A DNA stretch of 64,000 nucleotides from an uncultured Pseudomonadales bacterium (GCA_958296165.1 OY282447.1:3348001-3412000); one strand, 5' to 3'; shown: positions 52,844 to 61,839, counted from the stretch's first letter. Notes: generated by a model from the letters alone, not told the origin. A program made the numbers and translations.

Positions 52844-54106
52844 TCAACGTGATGCCGGCACTGCTTCGCTCGGTGCCCGGCTGGCAAGGGGACGATCTCG
52901 ATAGCCGCCCGGATAGCGCCTCGCGTTGTGGTTGTGCTCGCGCCAGAGCGCCACAAACCACGCCGGTACCGGCTCATCGCCGCACTGCGCCGCCAAGCGG
53001 TTCAGGTAGCTGATCTGGCCGTCGCCGAGCAGGTGGAAGTGACGCGGTGGCATGCCAGCGGCGCTTCGACGGGCAACTTCGGCGTGGTGCTCGCGTTGCC
53101 GAGCGGCGGCGCTCGGCAGCGTGAAGTTGCCGCCGAGATAGCGAGCGAACCAGCGTGCTTGGCGCTGGAACAAGGGAAAGGGCACGATGCGAAACGGCAG
53201 GCCGATGAACGCCAGCGTCGGGTGCGCGTTGGCCAGGAGCTGGCGGTACAAACCCCGCACATGGTTGTCGCGCACTCGCACGAGGGATTCCGCCAAGAAC
53301 GGAAAGGCATAGCGGTAGCCGGTGCAAAACAGGAATGCCTGCACCGCGTTGATGCGTTCGCCGTTGCAGAGCACCACGCAGTCGCCCTCGAACCGCGCCA
53401 CTGGCGGAGTGCGCCGAACACGGTCGCCACTGTGGGCAGAGGCGGCGGAGTGTAGAGATGCAGAGCGGAACGCCCGACCGGCGAGGTAGACGTCGCTCGC
53501 GGTCTGCGCTATTTCGCGGGCGAGGTCGTTGCCCGAAACCGACGAGCCCAAGACCACCACTCGGCATCCCGCGAACGCATCCGGGCGACGGTAGTTGTGG
53601 CTGTGCAATGCTACGCCGGGGAAGCTCTCGAAGCCGGGCAGAGGCGGCACGAACGGCTCGGAGAAGTGGCCGTTGCACACCGCTACCGCATCGAAAGGTT
53701 CGTCGTCGACGCTCCATCGAGGGCTGTTGTACACGGGCTCTATTCGAGCCACGCGGTGGCCGAAGCGAACGTGCCGGACGATGTTGCGGTGTGCCGCGAA
53801 ACGGCGCAGATAGGCCAGCACGTCGGCGTGATGGGGATAGCGTGGCAAACCGGCTGCCGCGAATGGATAGCCGTCGAAGGCCATCAGATCGCGCGGCAGA
53901 TTGACGCGCATGGCTGCGTACAGCGAGCTATGAATACGCTTGCTGGGCTTCTGGCCGAGCGGATCGTCCTCCACCGCGTCTGCGTACACCCAAACGCCGC
54001 CGATCTCCTGCGCCTGCTCGAACACCACCGGCTGAAGGCCAGCCGCGAGCAGTTCGCTGGCTGTGGCGAGGCCGGCGGCGCCGCCGCCGACCACCGCGAC
54101 TTTCAA
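52844..54106 (-). CDS. Flavin-containing monooxygenase family protein
   Basis: A 420-residue flavoprotein monooxygenase. The FAD motif is KVAVVGGGAAGLATASELLAAG; the FMO fingerprint region is FDAVAVCNGHFSEPFVPPLPGFESFPGVALHSHNYR; the NADPH motif is VVVLGSSVSGNDLAREIAQ; FLFCTGYRYAFPFL is the ATG-containing motif equivalent. It would oxygenate a soft nucleophile or act as a Baeyer-Villiger-like enzyme. TTG 54106 overlaps the stop of the kinase-like gene (TTGA). It is probably co-transcribed with that gene. Confidence 0.9.
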   Translation of the reverse strand: MKVAVVGGGAAGLATASELLAAGLQPVVFEQAQEIGGVWVYADAVEDDPLGQKPSKRIHSSLYAAMRVNLPRDLMAFDGYPFAAAGLPRYPHHADVLAYLRRFAAHRNIVRHVRFGHRVARIEPVYNSPRWSVDDEPFDAVAVCNGHFSEPFVPPLPGFESFPGVALHSHNYRRPDAFAGCRVVVLGSSVSGNDLAREIAQTASDVYLAGRAFRSASLHSAASAHSGDRVRRTPPVARFEGDCVVLCNGERINAVQAFLFCTGYRYAFPFLAESLVRVRDNHVRGLYRQLLANAHPTLAFIGLPFRIVPFPLFQRQARWFARYLGGNFTLPSAAARQREHHAEVARRSAAGMPPRHFHLLGDGQISYLNRLAAQCGDEPVPAWFVALWREHNHNARRYPGGYRDRPLASRAPSEAVPASR

Positions 54107-55203
54107 GCCAGCAGACGCTCGGCGTTCGCGATCAGCCTTGGCATCGCGTCGGCGACCGTCTCCATGCGCGGATCCGTGGAGTCGCCCACTTTCCAGCGGT
54201 GGTGTAGCTGCTCGACGACCGTAACCGTCTTCCACAGCGCAAACGCTTCGTACCAGCCGATGCTGGCGAGATCCAAGCCGCTGCGCTCGGCATAGCGCGC
54301 CACCATCTGGCGGCGCGAGGGCAGCCCCATGCGCTCCATGCCGGCATGGCTGAAGCGCTGTTCGTCATCGCCGTCGGCGGGGTCCGGCCAATAGTTCAGC
54401 AGCGTGCCGAGGTCTATTAGCGGGTCGCCCAAGGTCGTCATGTCCCAGTCGAAGAAGGCCGTCACCTTGTCTGGGTCGGTGGGGTTGAACATGCAGTTGT
54501 CGAGCTTCAAATCGTTGTGTACGAACGACACGCGCTGCGGTTCCGGCACACGCGCCTCTAGGCGTTCATGCAGGATCGTCATGGCGGCGTCGTAGCGTGG
54601 GTCGGCGACCAGATCCCAGCGCTGCTTCCAACCGCGCAGTTGCCGCGCCACGAAGCCGTGCGGGCGACCAAGCTGGCCGAGCTCCACGGCCTGTGGGTCC
54701 AAGGCGTGGAACTCCGCCATGCGATCCACCAAGGCCAAGCCGATGCGATGGCCGACGTTGTCGTGCGTGCGCATGGGCTCGGGAATCACGCCGCGAATCA
54801 CCTCGCCGCGGCGCCGCTCCATCACGAAAAAGTCCGCGCCGCCGATGGCGTGATCGGCACAGAACAGATACGCGCGCGGCGCGGCGTCGAACACTCGCCA
54901 CAACCTAGACAGCACGCGGTGTTCACGCTTCATGTCGTGTGCGCCCGGTGCCAACACTCCGAAGGGCGGGCGCCGCAACACCAGCTCGGTGGCGCCGAAA
55001 CGAACGAGATAGGTGAGATTCGCAGAGCCGTTGGGGAACTGGCGCACCTCGAACGGCGCACTCAAATCGGCGGCTTCGGGCGGCAACTGGTCGCGCAGAT
55101 AGCGCTCGACGCGAGGCCAATCGAGTTGCTCGCCGACGCGCACCGGCGCCACTTCGGGCGGTGCATCGTCCGCGAAGGGGTCTACCTGAGCGTCGTCTTG
55201 CAT
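54103..55203 (-). CDS. Phosphotransferase family protein (APH-fold, ACAD10/11-like)
   Basis: A 366-residue kinase-fold protein. Landmarks: FPNGSANLTYLVRFGATELVLRRPPFG (the usual Lys is Arg-rich in this subfamily), SVFVHNDLKLDNCMF-type FVHNDLKLDNCMFNP (catalytic Asp, Asn), and TAFFDWDMTTLGDPLIDLGTLLNYW (metal Asp). Members related to the ACAD10/11 kinase domain phosphorylate 4-hydroxyacyl-CoAs during fatty-acid breakdown, matching the other acyl-CoA genes here; the substrate is inference. ATG 55203 has GAGGGACG upstream. The 288 bp before the DUF222 gene contain a strong plus-strand promoter at 55382. Confidence 0.88.
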   Translation of the reverse strand: MQDDAQVDPFADDAPPEVAPVRVGEQLDWPRVERYLRDQLPPEAADLSAPFEVRQFPNGSANLTYLVRFGATELVLRRPPFGVLAPGAHDMKREHRVLSRLWRVFDAAPRAYLFCADHAIGGADFFVMERRRGEVIRGVIPEPMRTHDNVGHRIGLALVDRMAEFHALDPQAVELGQLGRPHGFVARQLRGWKQRWDLVADPRYDAAMTILHERLEARVPEPQRVSFVHNDLKLDNCMFNPTDPDKVTAFFDWDMTTLGDPLIDLGTLLNYWPDPADGDDEQRFSHAGMERMGLPSRRQMVARYAERSGLDLASIGWYEAFALWKTVTVVEQLHHRWKVGDSTDPRMETVADAMPRLIANAERLLA

Positions 55204-55381
55204 CTCGCTTCGTCCCTCCCTTCCGGCCGCTGGCCCAACATCTTGCAGGCCACGCAGAGCACAAGAATGACGCATGGCGGTGGCGTTGTCACGGCGGACC
55301 CCCGCAGGCCACAAAGCGCTCAACGGCAAATCAACACTCGACAAGCATGGATTATTCGTTGCATTGTTTGTTAATGGGTTG

Positions 55382-55409
55382 TTGACGGGTCCCGTTTACT
55401 GGATATAGT
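55382..55409 (+). promoter_or_regulatory. Sigma-70-type promoter upstream of the DUF222 gene
   Basis: TTGACG (55382-55387) and TATAGT (55404-55409) are separated by 16 bp, close to the consensus. The local A/T content is higher than in the surroundings. The DUF222 start codon lies 83 nt downstream, behind GAGGAG. Confidence 0.7.
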
Positions 55410-55491
55410 AACAGTCATCCAGCGCCACCGAGCATCGACCGCGTTTCGGTTGGCCAGCGGAACCACGCAAGTAGCTCGAGGAGTAAAGAAC

Positions 55492-55944
55492 ATGAACACG
55501 CTCTGTGGAATCGAAAGCCCCCGATCCGTGGCGGACAACTTGATCGACAGTCATCGCGCGATCGCGCGCCACACGGCCCATTTCCTCATCCAGCTGCGCG
55601 AGTTCGACCTGCACCGCGCCTATCGGCAGCCACGCAAGGGCGCCGCCATGTCGCGCAGCACGGCCGAATGGCTGCACAAAACATGCGGCGTCGCACCAGA
55701 CGTAGCCTGCCAGCATCTTCGCGTCGCCTACGCCCTGCTCAATCTGCCAGCCATCGAAGAAGCATTCGAGAACGGCGATCTGTCGTATCGCAAGGTGTGC
55801 GCCGCGAGCCGTTTGGCGACGGCATCGAACGAAGCCGAAGTGCTCGATTCGCTGCGTTCGATGACAGACGAGCAGGCCGAGGAACACTGCGAGCGGCTCA
55901 AACGGGCCGTCGCGGCGGCCATCACAAGCGCTGCGCCACCGTAG
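55492..55944 (+). CDS. DUF222-like protein, short form without HNH nuclease domain
   Basis: A 150-residue protein whose middle (RSTAEWLHKTCGVAPDVACQHLRVAYAL, then AFENGDLSYRKVCAASRLAT) matches the helical DUF222 / 13E12-repeat domain. Full-length members usually continue for another 200-300 residues to a C-terminal HNH nuclease; here the gene stops after the helices (AAAITSAAPP). It may be a truncated remnant or a free regulatory domain. ATG 55492 has GAGGAG 8 nt upstream, and a good promoter lies at 55382, so it is probably expressed. Confidence 0.75.
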   Translation: MNTLCGIESPRSVADNLIDSHRAIARHTAHFLIQLREFDLHRAYRQPRKGAAMSRSTAEWLHKTCGVAPDVACQHLRVAYALLNLPAIEEAFENGDLSYRKVCAASRLATASNEAEVLDSLRSMTDEQAEEHCERLKRAVAAAITSAAPP

Positions 55945-56011
55945 GCCGAACCATGCCGATGCTGTCGCTATACTCGCTCGCCAACGCTCACCTAGAGGAG
56001 TAAAAGAGGCC

Positions 56012-56362
56012 ATGGATCGTATCGTTCTCTATCACAACCCGGCGTGCAGCAAATCGCGCGGCGCACTGGAAATCCTCCGCGAACAGGAAGCCGACTTCGA
56101 GATCGTCGAATACCTAAAGGCGCCTCTAGGCGAGGCCGATCTGCGCCGCGTTCTCTCTTTGATCGACGATGCGCCGGCAGAGCTCGTCCGCAAGGACGCC
56201 AACTTCCGCTCGCTCGGCCTAGCCGCCAAGAACTACGCCACAGAAGATGCGGTGGTGGGCTTGCTGCTCGAACATCCCAAGTTGATGCAGAGGCCGGTTG
56301 TGATGCGTGGCGAACGAGCCGTGATCGCGCGGCCGTCAGAGAAGGTGAAAGAGCTGCTCTAA
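56012..56362 (+). CDS. arsC: Arsenate reductase (ArsC, glutaredoxin-linked type)
   Basis: A 116-residue thioredoxin-fold enzyme. YHNPACSKSRGALEIL contains the catalytic Cys12; the arsenate-binding arginines are likely in VRKDANF (Arg60), LMQRPVVM and RAVIARPSEKV. It reduces arsenate to arsenite with glutathione and glutaredoxin. No arsR, arsB or acr3 is adjacent, so it may be a YffB/ArsC-like housekeeping protein. ATG 56012 follows GAGGAG and AGAGG stretches. Confidence 0.9.
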   Translation: MDRIVLYHNPACSKSRGALEILREQEADFEIVEYLKAPLGEADLRRVLSLIDDAPAELVRKDANFRSLGLAAKNYATEDAVVGLLLEHPKLMQRPVVMRGERAVIARPSEKVKELL

Positions 56363-56402
56363 GCCGGCTGACCGCTCCGCTCGCCGACGCAGTTGGCGTG
56401 GC

Positions 56403-57941
56403 ATGAAACTCGCTGGCCTTGTCGCCACGTCGGCGGCGGTTGCCGAAACACGCAGCCGCAACGCCAAACGGGACGCCGTCGCGGCCTGCCTGCTGGCGCT
56501 TGACCCGGCCGAAGTGGTGGCCGCCGTCCACTACCTTTCAGGTTCGCTGCCGCAAGGCCGCGTGGGCATTGGGCCGGCCTTGCTGCGTCGTTGTGCCACG
56601 GTGCCGGCCGCGGCAGCGCCTGCGCTCGAGATCGCCGGCGTCGATTGCGCGCTTGCCAAGCTAGCCGGCGCCAAGGGCAAGGGCGTCGCAACGGTTCGGC
56701 AAGAGCTTCTGCACACGCTGTTCGCCAGCGCCACGGCGGCCGAGCGGCGCTTTTTGATTCGGCTGCTGCTCGGAGAGCTCCGCCAAGGAGCGTTGGAGGG
56801 CGTTATGGTGGAGGCCATCGCCAAGGCGTGGCAGGTGGCGTCGTCCGAAGTCAGGCGCGCCTTCATGCTCAGCGGCGATCTCGCTGCCACCGCTGGCATT
56901 GCCGCCACGGCTGGCGAAGCGGGGCTGCGGCAAGTTCGGCTGCGCGTGGGCACGGCGCTCAAGCCCATGCTGGCGCAGACTGCCGATGGCTTGGACGACG
57001 TGTTCGAGCGGCTTGGCGCCGCCGGGCAGCCGCTGGCTTTGGACTGGAAGATGGACGGCGCCCGCGTGCAGGTTCACAAGGACGGCGACGACGTGGCCGT
57101 CTTCTCGCGGCGCTTGAACGACGTTTCGGCCAGCGTGCCGGAAGTGGTGGAGGCAGCCCGTGCTATGCCGGCACGAACGCTGGTGCTGGATGGCGAAGCC
57201 ATCGCCTTGGCCGCGAACGGGCGACCCATGCCTTTCCAAACCACCATGCGACGCTTCGGCCGCCGTCAAGAGGTGGAAGCGATGCGGGCGTCGCTGCCGC
57301 TGACCGTGCATTTCTTCGACTGTCTGCACGCCGATGGCGAGGACTTGATTGGCGAATCCTGCACGGCACGTCTGGGCCGGCTGGACGATGTGGTGCCGGC
57401 GCGCAATCTGATGCCTCGCTGCGTTACGGATCAGCCTGCTGCGGCTGCGGCCTTCCTGCGCGACGCGCTGGCCAGCGGCCACGAGGGCGTCATGGCCAAA
57501 CACCCGGATGCGCCATACCAGGCCGGTGGCCGCGGTGCCGCTTGGCTCAAGGTGAAGCACAGCCACACTTTGGACCTCGTGGTGCTGGCCGCGGAGTGGG
57601 GCAGCGGCCGACGCCGCGGTTGGCTTTCCAATCTGCACCTGGGCGCACGGGACGAAGCTACTGGCGGCTTCGTGATGCTCGGCAAGACATTCAAGGGCTT
57701 AACCGATGCGCTGCTCAAGTGGCAAACCGAGGCGTTGCTGGAACTGGCCGTGGCGCGCGCCGGCGCGGTCGTTCACGTCGAACCCAAGCTGATTGTGGAG
57801 ATCGCCTTCAACGACGTGCAGACCAGCCCTCACTATCCCGGCGGAGTGGCTCTGCGGTTCGCTCGAGTGAAACGGTATCGACAAGACAAGACGGCGAGCG
57901 AAGCGGACACCATCGCCACGGTACGCTCCTTGTTGCCGTGA
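56403..57941 (+). CDS. ATP-dependent DNA ligase
   Basis: A 512-residue ligase with an N-terminal DNA-binding domain (about residues 1-190). The adenylation domain has the nucleotidyl Lys in ALDWKMDGARVQVH (motif I, KxDG), LDGEAIAL (III), VHFFDCLHADGED (IIIa), HEGVMAKHP (IV) and AWLKVKHSHTLDLVV (V). An OB domain follows. The architecture matches archaeal and mycobacterial LigB-type enzymes. Bacteria use NAD ligase LigA for replication, so this is likely an accessory repair ligase. Its stop overlaps the truA start. Confidence 0.93.
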   Translation: MKLAGLVATSAAVAETRSRNAKRDAVAACLLALDPAEVVAAVHYLSGSLPQGRVGIGPALLRRCATVPAAAAPALEIAGVDCALAKLAGAKGKGVATVRQELLHTLFASATAAERRFLIRLLLGELRQGALEGVMVEAIAKAWQVASSEVRRAFMLSGDLAATAGIAATAGEAGLRQVRLRVGTALKPMLAQTADGLDDVFERLGAAGQPLALDWKMDGARVQVHKDGDDVAVFSRRLNDVSASVPEVVEAARAMPARTLVLDGEAIALAANGRPMPFQTTMRRFGRRQEVEAMRASLPLTVHFFDCLHADGEDLIGESCTARLGRLDDVVPARNLMPRCVTDQPAAAAAFLRDALASGHEGVMAKHPDAPYQAGGRGAAWLKVKHSHTLDLVVLAAEWGSGRRRGWLSNLHLGARDEATGGFVMLGKTFKGLTDALLKWQTEALLELAVARAGAVVHVEPKLIVEIAFNDVQTSPHYPGGVALRFARVKRYRQDKTASEADTIATVRSLLP

Positions 57942-58738
57942 CCAAGACGGTTAGCGTAGCGCTGGGCGTCGAATACGACGGCGGCGCATTCCACGGATTC
58001 CAACGCCAGCGCCACGTCGCGAGCGTCCAGCAGGCGTTGGAAGAGGCCGTCTCGCGCGTGGCGGACGAGCCGGTACGCGTCATTGCCGCCGGCCGCACGG
58101 ACGCCGGTGTGCATGCCGCGCAACAGGTCGTGAGCTTTGCCACCACGGCGGTGCGGTCCGAGGACGCCTGGCGGCGCGGCATATCCAGCCTGACGCCGCG
58201 AGCGGTCGGCGTTGTTTGGGCACGTGTGCTTGGACACCCATTCAACGCTCGCCACGACGCGCGGTGGCGCCGGTACGTCTACCTGTTCAGCGACGTTGCG
58301 CCGCCGCCGGTCATCCATCGCGGCCTTGTCGCGTGGTCGCGGACATTGGATGCTGGCCGCATGCACGCGGCCGCGCAGTGCCTCGTCGGCGAGCACGACT
58401 TCTCGACCTTTCGCGCCGCCGCGTGCCAATCGAAGTCGCCTTGGCGGCGGCTGCACACCATTCAAGTCGCCCGCGCTGGCGAATACGTGACGATCGACTT
58501 AACCGCCAACGCCTTCCTCCTACACATGGTGCGCAACATCGCCGGAGCGTTGCGCGAAGTCGGCACCGGCAACTTGGCGCCGCAGGCGTTCGCGCAGCTG
58601 TTCGCGCAGCGCGATCGAACTCTCGCCCCGGCCACCGCGCCGCCGCAGGGGCTCTATCTCGTTTGGGTTGGCTACCCGAACTTAGAGCTAACCGCGCGCC
58701 TGCCGCCGCTGCTCCGTGCGACGGACGCGATGGAATAG
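57938..58738 (+). CDS. truA: tRNA pseudouridine(38-40) synthase TruA
   Basis: A 266-residue enzyme modifying the anticodon arm of tRNAs. Landmarks: LGVEYDGGAFHGFQRQRHVASVQQALEEAV, the catalytic Asp in VIAAGRTDAGVHAAQQVVSF, NARHDARWRRYVYLF, EHDFSTFRAAACQSKSPWR and FLLHMVRNIAGALREVG. GTG 57938 overlaps the ligase stop as GTGA; the long open frame upstream is a ligase shadow. The length is normal. Confidence 0.95.
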   Translation: MTKTVSVALGVEYDGGAFHGFQRQRHVASVQQALEEAVSRVADEPVRVIAAGRTDAGVHAAQQVVSFATTAVRSEDAWRRGISSLTPRAVGVVWARVLGHPFNARHDARWRRYVYLFSDVAPPPVIHRGLVAWSRTLDAGRMHAAAQCLVGEHDFSTFRAAACQSKSPWRRLHTIQVARAGEYVTIDLTANAFLLHMVRNIAGALREVGTGNLAPQAFAQLFAQRDRTLAPATAPPQGLYLVWVGYPNLELTARLPPLLRATDAME

Positions 58739-58781
58739 CCGGCTTCGGAGCGCTAGCTCGCGGTACAAACAACAGAAGGCC

Positions 58782-58844
58782 GTCAACCATCTTGTCGCCA
58801 ACAAATCAGTTGACAACAAACTGGTTGACAACAAGATGGTTGAC
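58782..58844. repeat. 14-bp perfect inverted repeat enclosing three 15-bp direct repeats
   Basis: GTCAACCATCTTGT (58782-58795) and ACAAGATGGTTGAC (58831-58844) are perfect reverse complements. Between and including the right arm lie three 15-bp units of the form CAACAAnnnnGTTGA (58799-58813, 58814-58828, 58829-58843). The array follows the truA stop by 43 nt and overlaps the promoter of the ATPase pair. It could be an operator or an RNA hairpin that ends truA transcription. Confidence 0.9.
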
Positions 58845-58853
58845 GTTTAGGAT
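58825..58853 (+). promoter_or_regulatory. Sigma-70-type promoter of the ATPase pair
   Basis: TTGACA (58825-58830) and TAGGAT (58848-58853) are separated by exactly 17 bp. The -35 lies inside the second and third 15-bp repeats, so a repeat-binding protein could control it. The ATPase ATG is 36 nt downstream. Another TTGACA at 58810-58815 lies one repeat unit further up. Confidence 0.65.
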
Positions 58854-58889
58854 GGCTCGACATTCCATTCCAACGGCAAGGCTGTCGAG

Positions 58890-60107
58890 ATGAGATCTCT
58901 AGCCGGCGCGCCAGTAACGGGCGCGGACTTCTTCAACCGGGATGCCGAATTGCGGCTTCTTGACGCCAAGGTGCGCGGCGGCACCCACATTCTGCTCGCC
59001 GGGCAGCGGCGCATGGGCAAGACCAGCGTTGCCGAGGAGCTCGGCAGGCGCCTGCAGGATGACGGCTGAGAGTTTCTCTTTGTGGATGTGGAGGATGCCG
59101 CCTCGCCGCAGGATGTCATCCGGGACATCGCCAAGACGGCCCACGCCGTGGCCGGCGTCTCGTCGCGCCTGGCCACCGCGCTCGGGCGCTGGTTCAAGGA
59201 CAACATCGAGGAATTGAGCGCCCATGAGTTCGGCGTGAAGATGCGCGCTGCTGGCGATTACGCTTGGCGGCAGGGCGAGGCGCTCATCCGTGCCTGCGCC
59301 GATCACGAAACGGGCGTCCTTCTCGTCTTGGACGAGTTGCCCATCTTCCTTTCGCGCTTGCTGGCGCAGGAGGATGGCGCGCGGCAAGCGGGTCTGTTCT
59401 TGCGCTGGCTGCGCAGTCTGCGCCAGCAACACGCCGGCTCGTCCTTCGTGCTGATGGTCTCCGGCAGCATCGGCATGGCGCCGCTGGTCGCCCGCATGGG
59501 CATGCCGGAAAGCATCAACGACCTGTACCCCTTTCGCCTAGGCCCTTGGGATCGCAGCCACAGCACCGAGTGCTTGGGAGACCTTGCGCAGCACGGCGGA
59601 ATCGAAGCCGACGAGGCCGTGTTCGATGCCGTCTACGACGCGCTTGGCCTGGGCATTCCGCACTTCGTCCAATCCTTCTTCGTGCGCTTGCAGGACTTCG
59701 CCGTGATGAACGGCCGCACCGAGTTGACGGCCGACGACGTGCGAGCCGTCTACGCCAGCGAACTGTTGGGGCCGGCCGGCAATGGCGACCTCCTGCACTA
59801 CGAAAACCGCCTCAAGGATTCGCTGGACGAAGACACCTACCGCATAGCCATGGAGATGCAGGCCGAGGCAGCTACCCAAGGCGTCTTCACCGCCGACGCC
59901 CGCCGCAGCCTGGAACGCGCCTATTCGAGCGTGATGCCGGACATCCGCGGCCGTGTCGACGAGGCGCTCGACGTGCTGGTCCACGACGGCCATCTGGAGT
60001 ACACGGAGAACAGCCATCGCTTGCCGTTCCGACTGCTCGCGGATTGGCTGCGGGCGCGGTTCCGCGACCACCATGTGCCGCTTCGGGAACGCGGGAAGCT
60101 GGCGTGA
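58890..60107 (+). CDS. AAA/STAND-type ATPase, interrupted by in-frame TGA
   Basis: The frame from ATG 58890 encodes MRSLAGAPVTGADFFNRDAEL with Walker A GQRRMGKT at residues 38-45, then meets TGA at 59067-59069 (codon 60). It continues without other stops to 60107 (EFLFVDVEDA, then Walker B GVLLVLDELPIF). In related ATPases the residue before the VDVE strand is often aromatic (GW or GY), so TGG-to-TGA is the simplest change. Unlike the AhpD-like gene, this position has no catalytic role. I therefore favour a nonsense mutation or base error over recoding. A GTG at 59082 could start a protein lacking Walker A. The C-terminal half is helical, winged-helix-like. It overlaps the second ATPase as TGATG. 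Confidence 0.75.
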
Positions 60108-61741
60108 TGGCGGCGACAACACCCGTCGTGCGCAAGTTCAACCCCGGCACGTTCCAGTCGGACGCAGAGGTCATCAAGCAGTTCGTCGTCCGCCACCGCG
60201 AGTTCGACATCTTGATGGGCGTTCTGCGCAACAACGCCGGCGAGTCTGCTTGCCAGCACATGCTGGTTGTCGCGCCGCGCGGCCGCGGCAAGACGATGAT
60301 GCTGGCGCGAATCGCCGCCGAACTGCGCACTTGCGAGGAACCGCGCCGGAACTTCCTGCCGGTTCGGTTCATGGAAGAAAGCTACGAAGTGTTCGATTTG
60401 GGAGATTTCTGGCTGGACGCTCTTTTCCATCTGGCTCCGGAAGTAGAGCGGCACGACGCCGAGATGGCCGGGGAATTGCGCGAGGCCCACGCGGAGTTCT
60501 CGCGCCGCTGGCGCGGACGGGACCTTGAAGAGCACGCCCGCGCAGTCGTGCTGGAAACGGCAGCAAGGTTGGGCAAAAAGCTCGTCTTGATGGTGGAGAA
60601 CTGCCAGTCGCTGTTCGACGCCGTGGACGAGCGTTTCGGCTGGGGCTTGCGAAAGACGCTGCAGACGGAACCCAACGTGATCTTCCTCGGCACGGCGACC
60701 GCTCGCATGGCCGCCCTTGACGACGTGCAAGCGCCTTTCTACGAGTTCTTCCGGCCGCTGATGCTGGCGCCGCTGCCGCTCGACGAGTGCAAGGCGCTGT
60801 GGGAGGCGGCGAGCGGCGATGTTAGAACCGAGCGGGAAATCCGCCCCTTGCAGATCCTCACCGGCGGCGACCCGCGCCTGCTGGCCATCATCGCCGGCTT
60901 CGCCCGCCATCGCTCCTTGAACGAACTGCTGCAAGAGCTCGTCTCCCTGATCGACGATCACACCGAGTACTTCCGCTCCCACCTTGAGGGGCTCGGCAAG
61001 ACGGAGCGGCGCGTCTACATCGCGCTGATCGACCTCTGGCGACCGTCGACCACCGCCGAGATCGCGGCCAGGTCAATGCAGGAGATACGCACCGTTTCCT
61101 CGCTGCTCGGACGGCTCGTCAAGCGCGGGGCCGTCGCCTACGAAGGCGCTGGCCAGAAGCGCCTCTACTCAGCGACGCAGCGCCTCTACAGCATCTACTA
61201 CAAGCTCCGCCGCCAGCGCGACGAAGCGGCAGTGGTACACAGCCTGATCCAGTGGATGGTGGCCTCGGCCACCGTCGCCAACAAAGCTGACTTGCCGGTA
61301 CAGCTCAATCGCCCCGAGGACGCGCTATCCGCCATTGAAGCTTTGACAAGCGCTTTCCCCGCCATGCTTGACTCAACGGACATGCAGTGGGTCGAGTGGA
61401 CAAGAGCCCGCGCACTGTTAGCCAGAGGAGAGCGCAAGCTCGCGCTCGATGCGCTGCGTTCGGCCTACGACAACCTGATCGTCGACGAGGAAACGCCCGG
61501 TCACTTGCTTCATCAGGTCCCGGAACTCATCGGCGGCGGCTTGGCGGAAGGCCATCTACTGGATATCCTAACGAGCGATCCACACAAGTGCGCCGCGATG
61601 GCCCCAATCGTTACCGCGCTACGCCAGCGCATCGGCGAAAGCGTGCGCGTTCCCGTGGAAGTGCTTGAGGTCGCGCAGGACTTGGCGACCCACTTGGACG
61701 AGGCAATAGCGCTGGCTAGCGCGCGGATGCCGCCGGCTTGA
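60107..61741 (+). CDS. AAA/STAND-type ATPase with winged-helix region, partner of the preceding ATPase
   Basis: A 544-residue protein. Walker A is APRGRGKTMML near residue 50; the Walker B-like strand is LVLMVENCQSLF; FLGTATARMAAL resembles sensor 1; LQILTGGDPRLLAIIAGF is the conserved post-ATPase helix. A winged helix (STTAEIAARSMQEIRTVSSLLGRLVKRGAV) and then TPR-like helices follow. Two such ATPases in tandem, both of the archaeal-type ATPase class, probably assemble together. No nuclease or protease effector is joined to either. ATG 60107 overlaps the first gene's stop. Function unknown; the accessory context suggests defence or a mobile-element role. Confidence 0.82.
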   Translation: MAATTPVVRKFNPGTFQSDAEVIKQFVVRHREFDILMGVLRNNAGESACQHMLVVAPRGRGKTMMLARIAAELRTCEEPRRNFLPVRFMEESYEVFDLGDFWLDALFHLAPEVERHDAEMAGELREAHAEFSRRWRGRDLEEHARAVVLETAARLGKKLVLMVENCQSLFDAVDERFGWGLRKTLQTEPNVIFLGTATARMAALDDVQAPFYEFFRPLMLAPLPLDECKALWEAASGDVRTEREIRPLQILTGGDPRLLAIIAGFARHRSLNELLQELVSLIDDHTEYFRSHLEGLGKTERRVYIALIDLWRPSTTAEIAARSMQEIRTVSSLLGRLVKRGAVAYEGAGQKRLYSATQRLYSIYYKLRRQRDEAAVVHSLIQWMVASATVANKADLPVQLNRPEDALSAIEALTSAFPAMLDSTDMQWVEWTRARALLARGERKLALDALRSAYDNLIVDEETPGHLLHQVPELIGGGLAEGHLLDILTSDPHKCAAMAPIVTALRQRIGESVRVPVEVLEVAQDLATHLDEAIALASARMPPA

Positions 61742-61839
61742 ACTTCCATCCTCCGATGGTGCGGGGCCGCGCAGGCGAGCCATCCACGCGCTAGCCACTG
61801 GGAAAACCGGATGACGGATCCACAACGTCACGCACGTGT

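Noticed and set aside
58799-58843. CRISPR-like 15-bp repeats
   Set aside because: No spacers between units; the array overlaps a promoter instead.
48475-60107. Genetic code 4 (TGA as Trp) to explain the in-frame TGAs
   Set aside because: TGA is the stop codon in many clear overlaps (ATGA, GTGA, TGATG) here, and Trp is TGG throughout.
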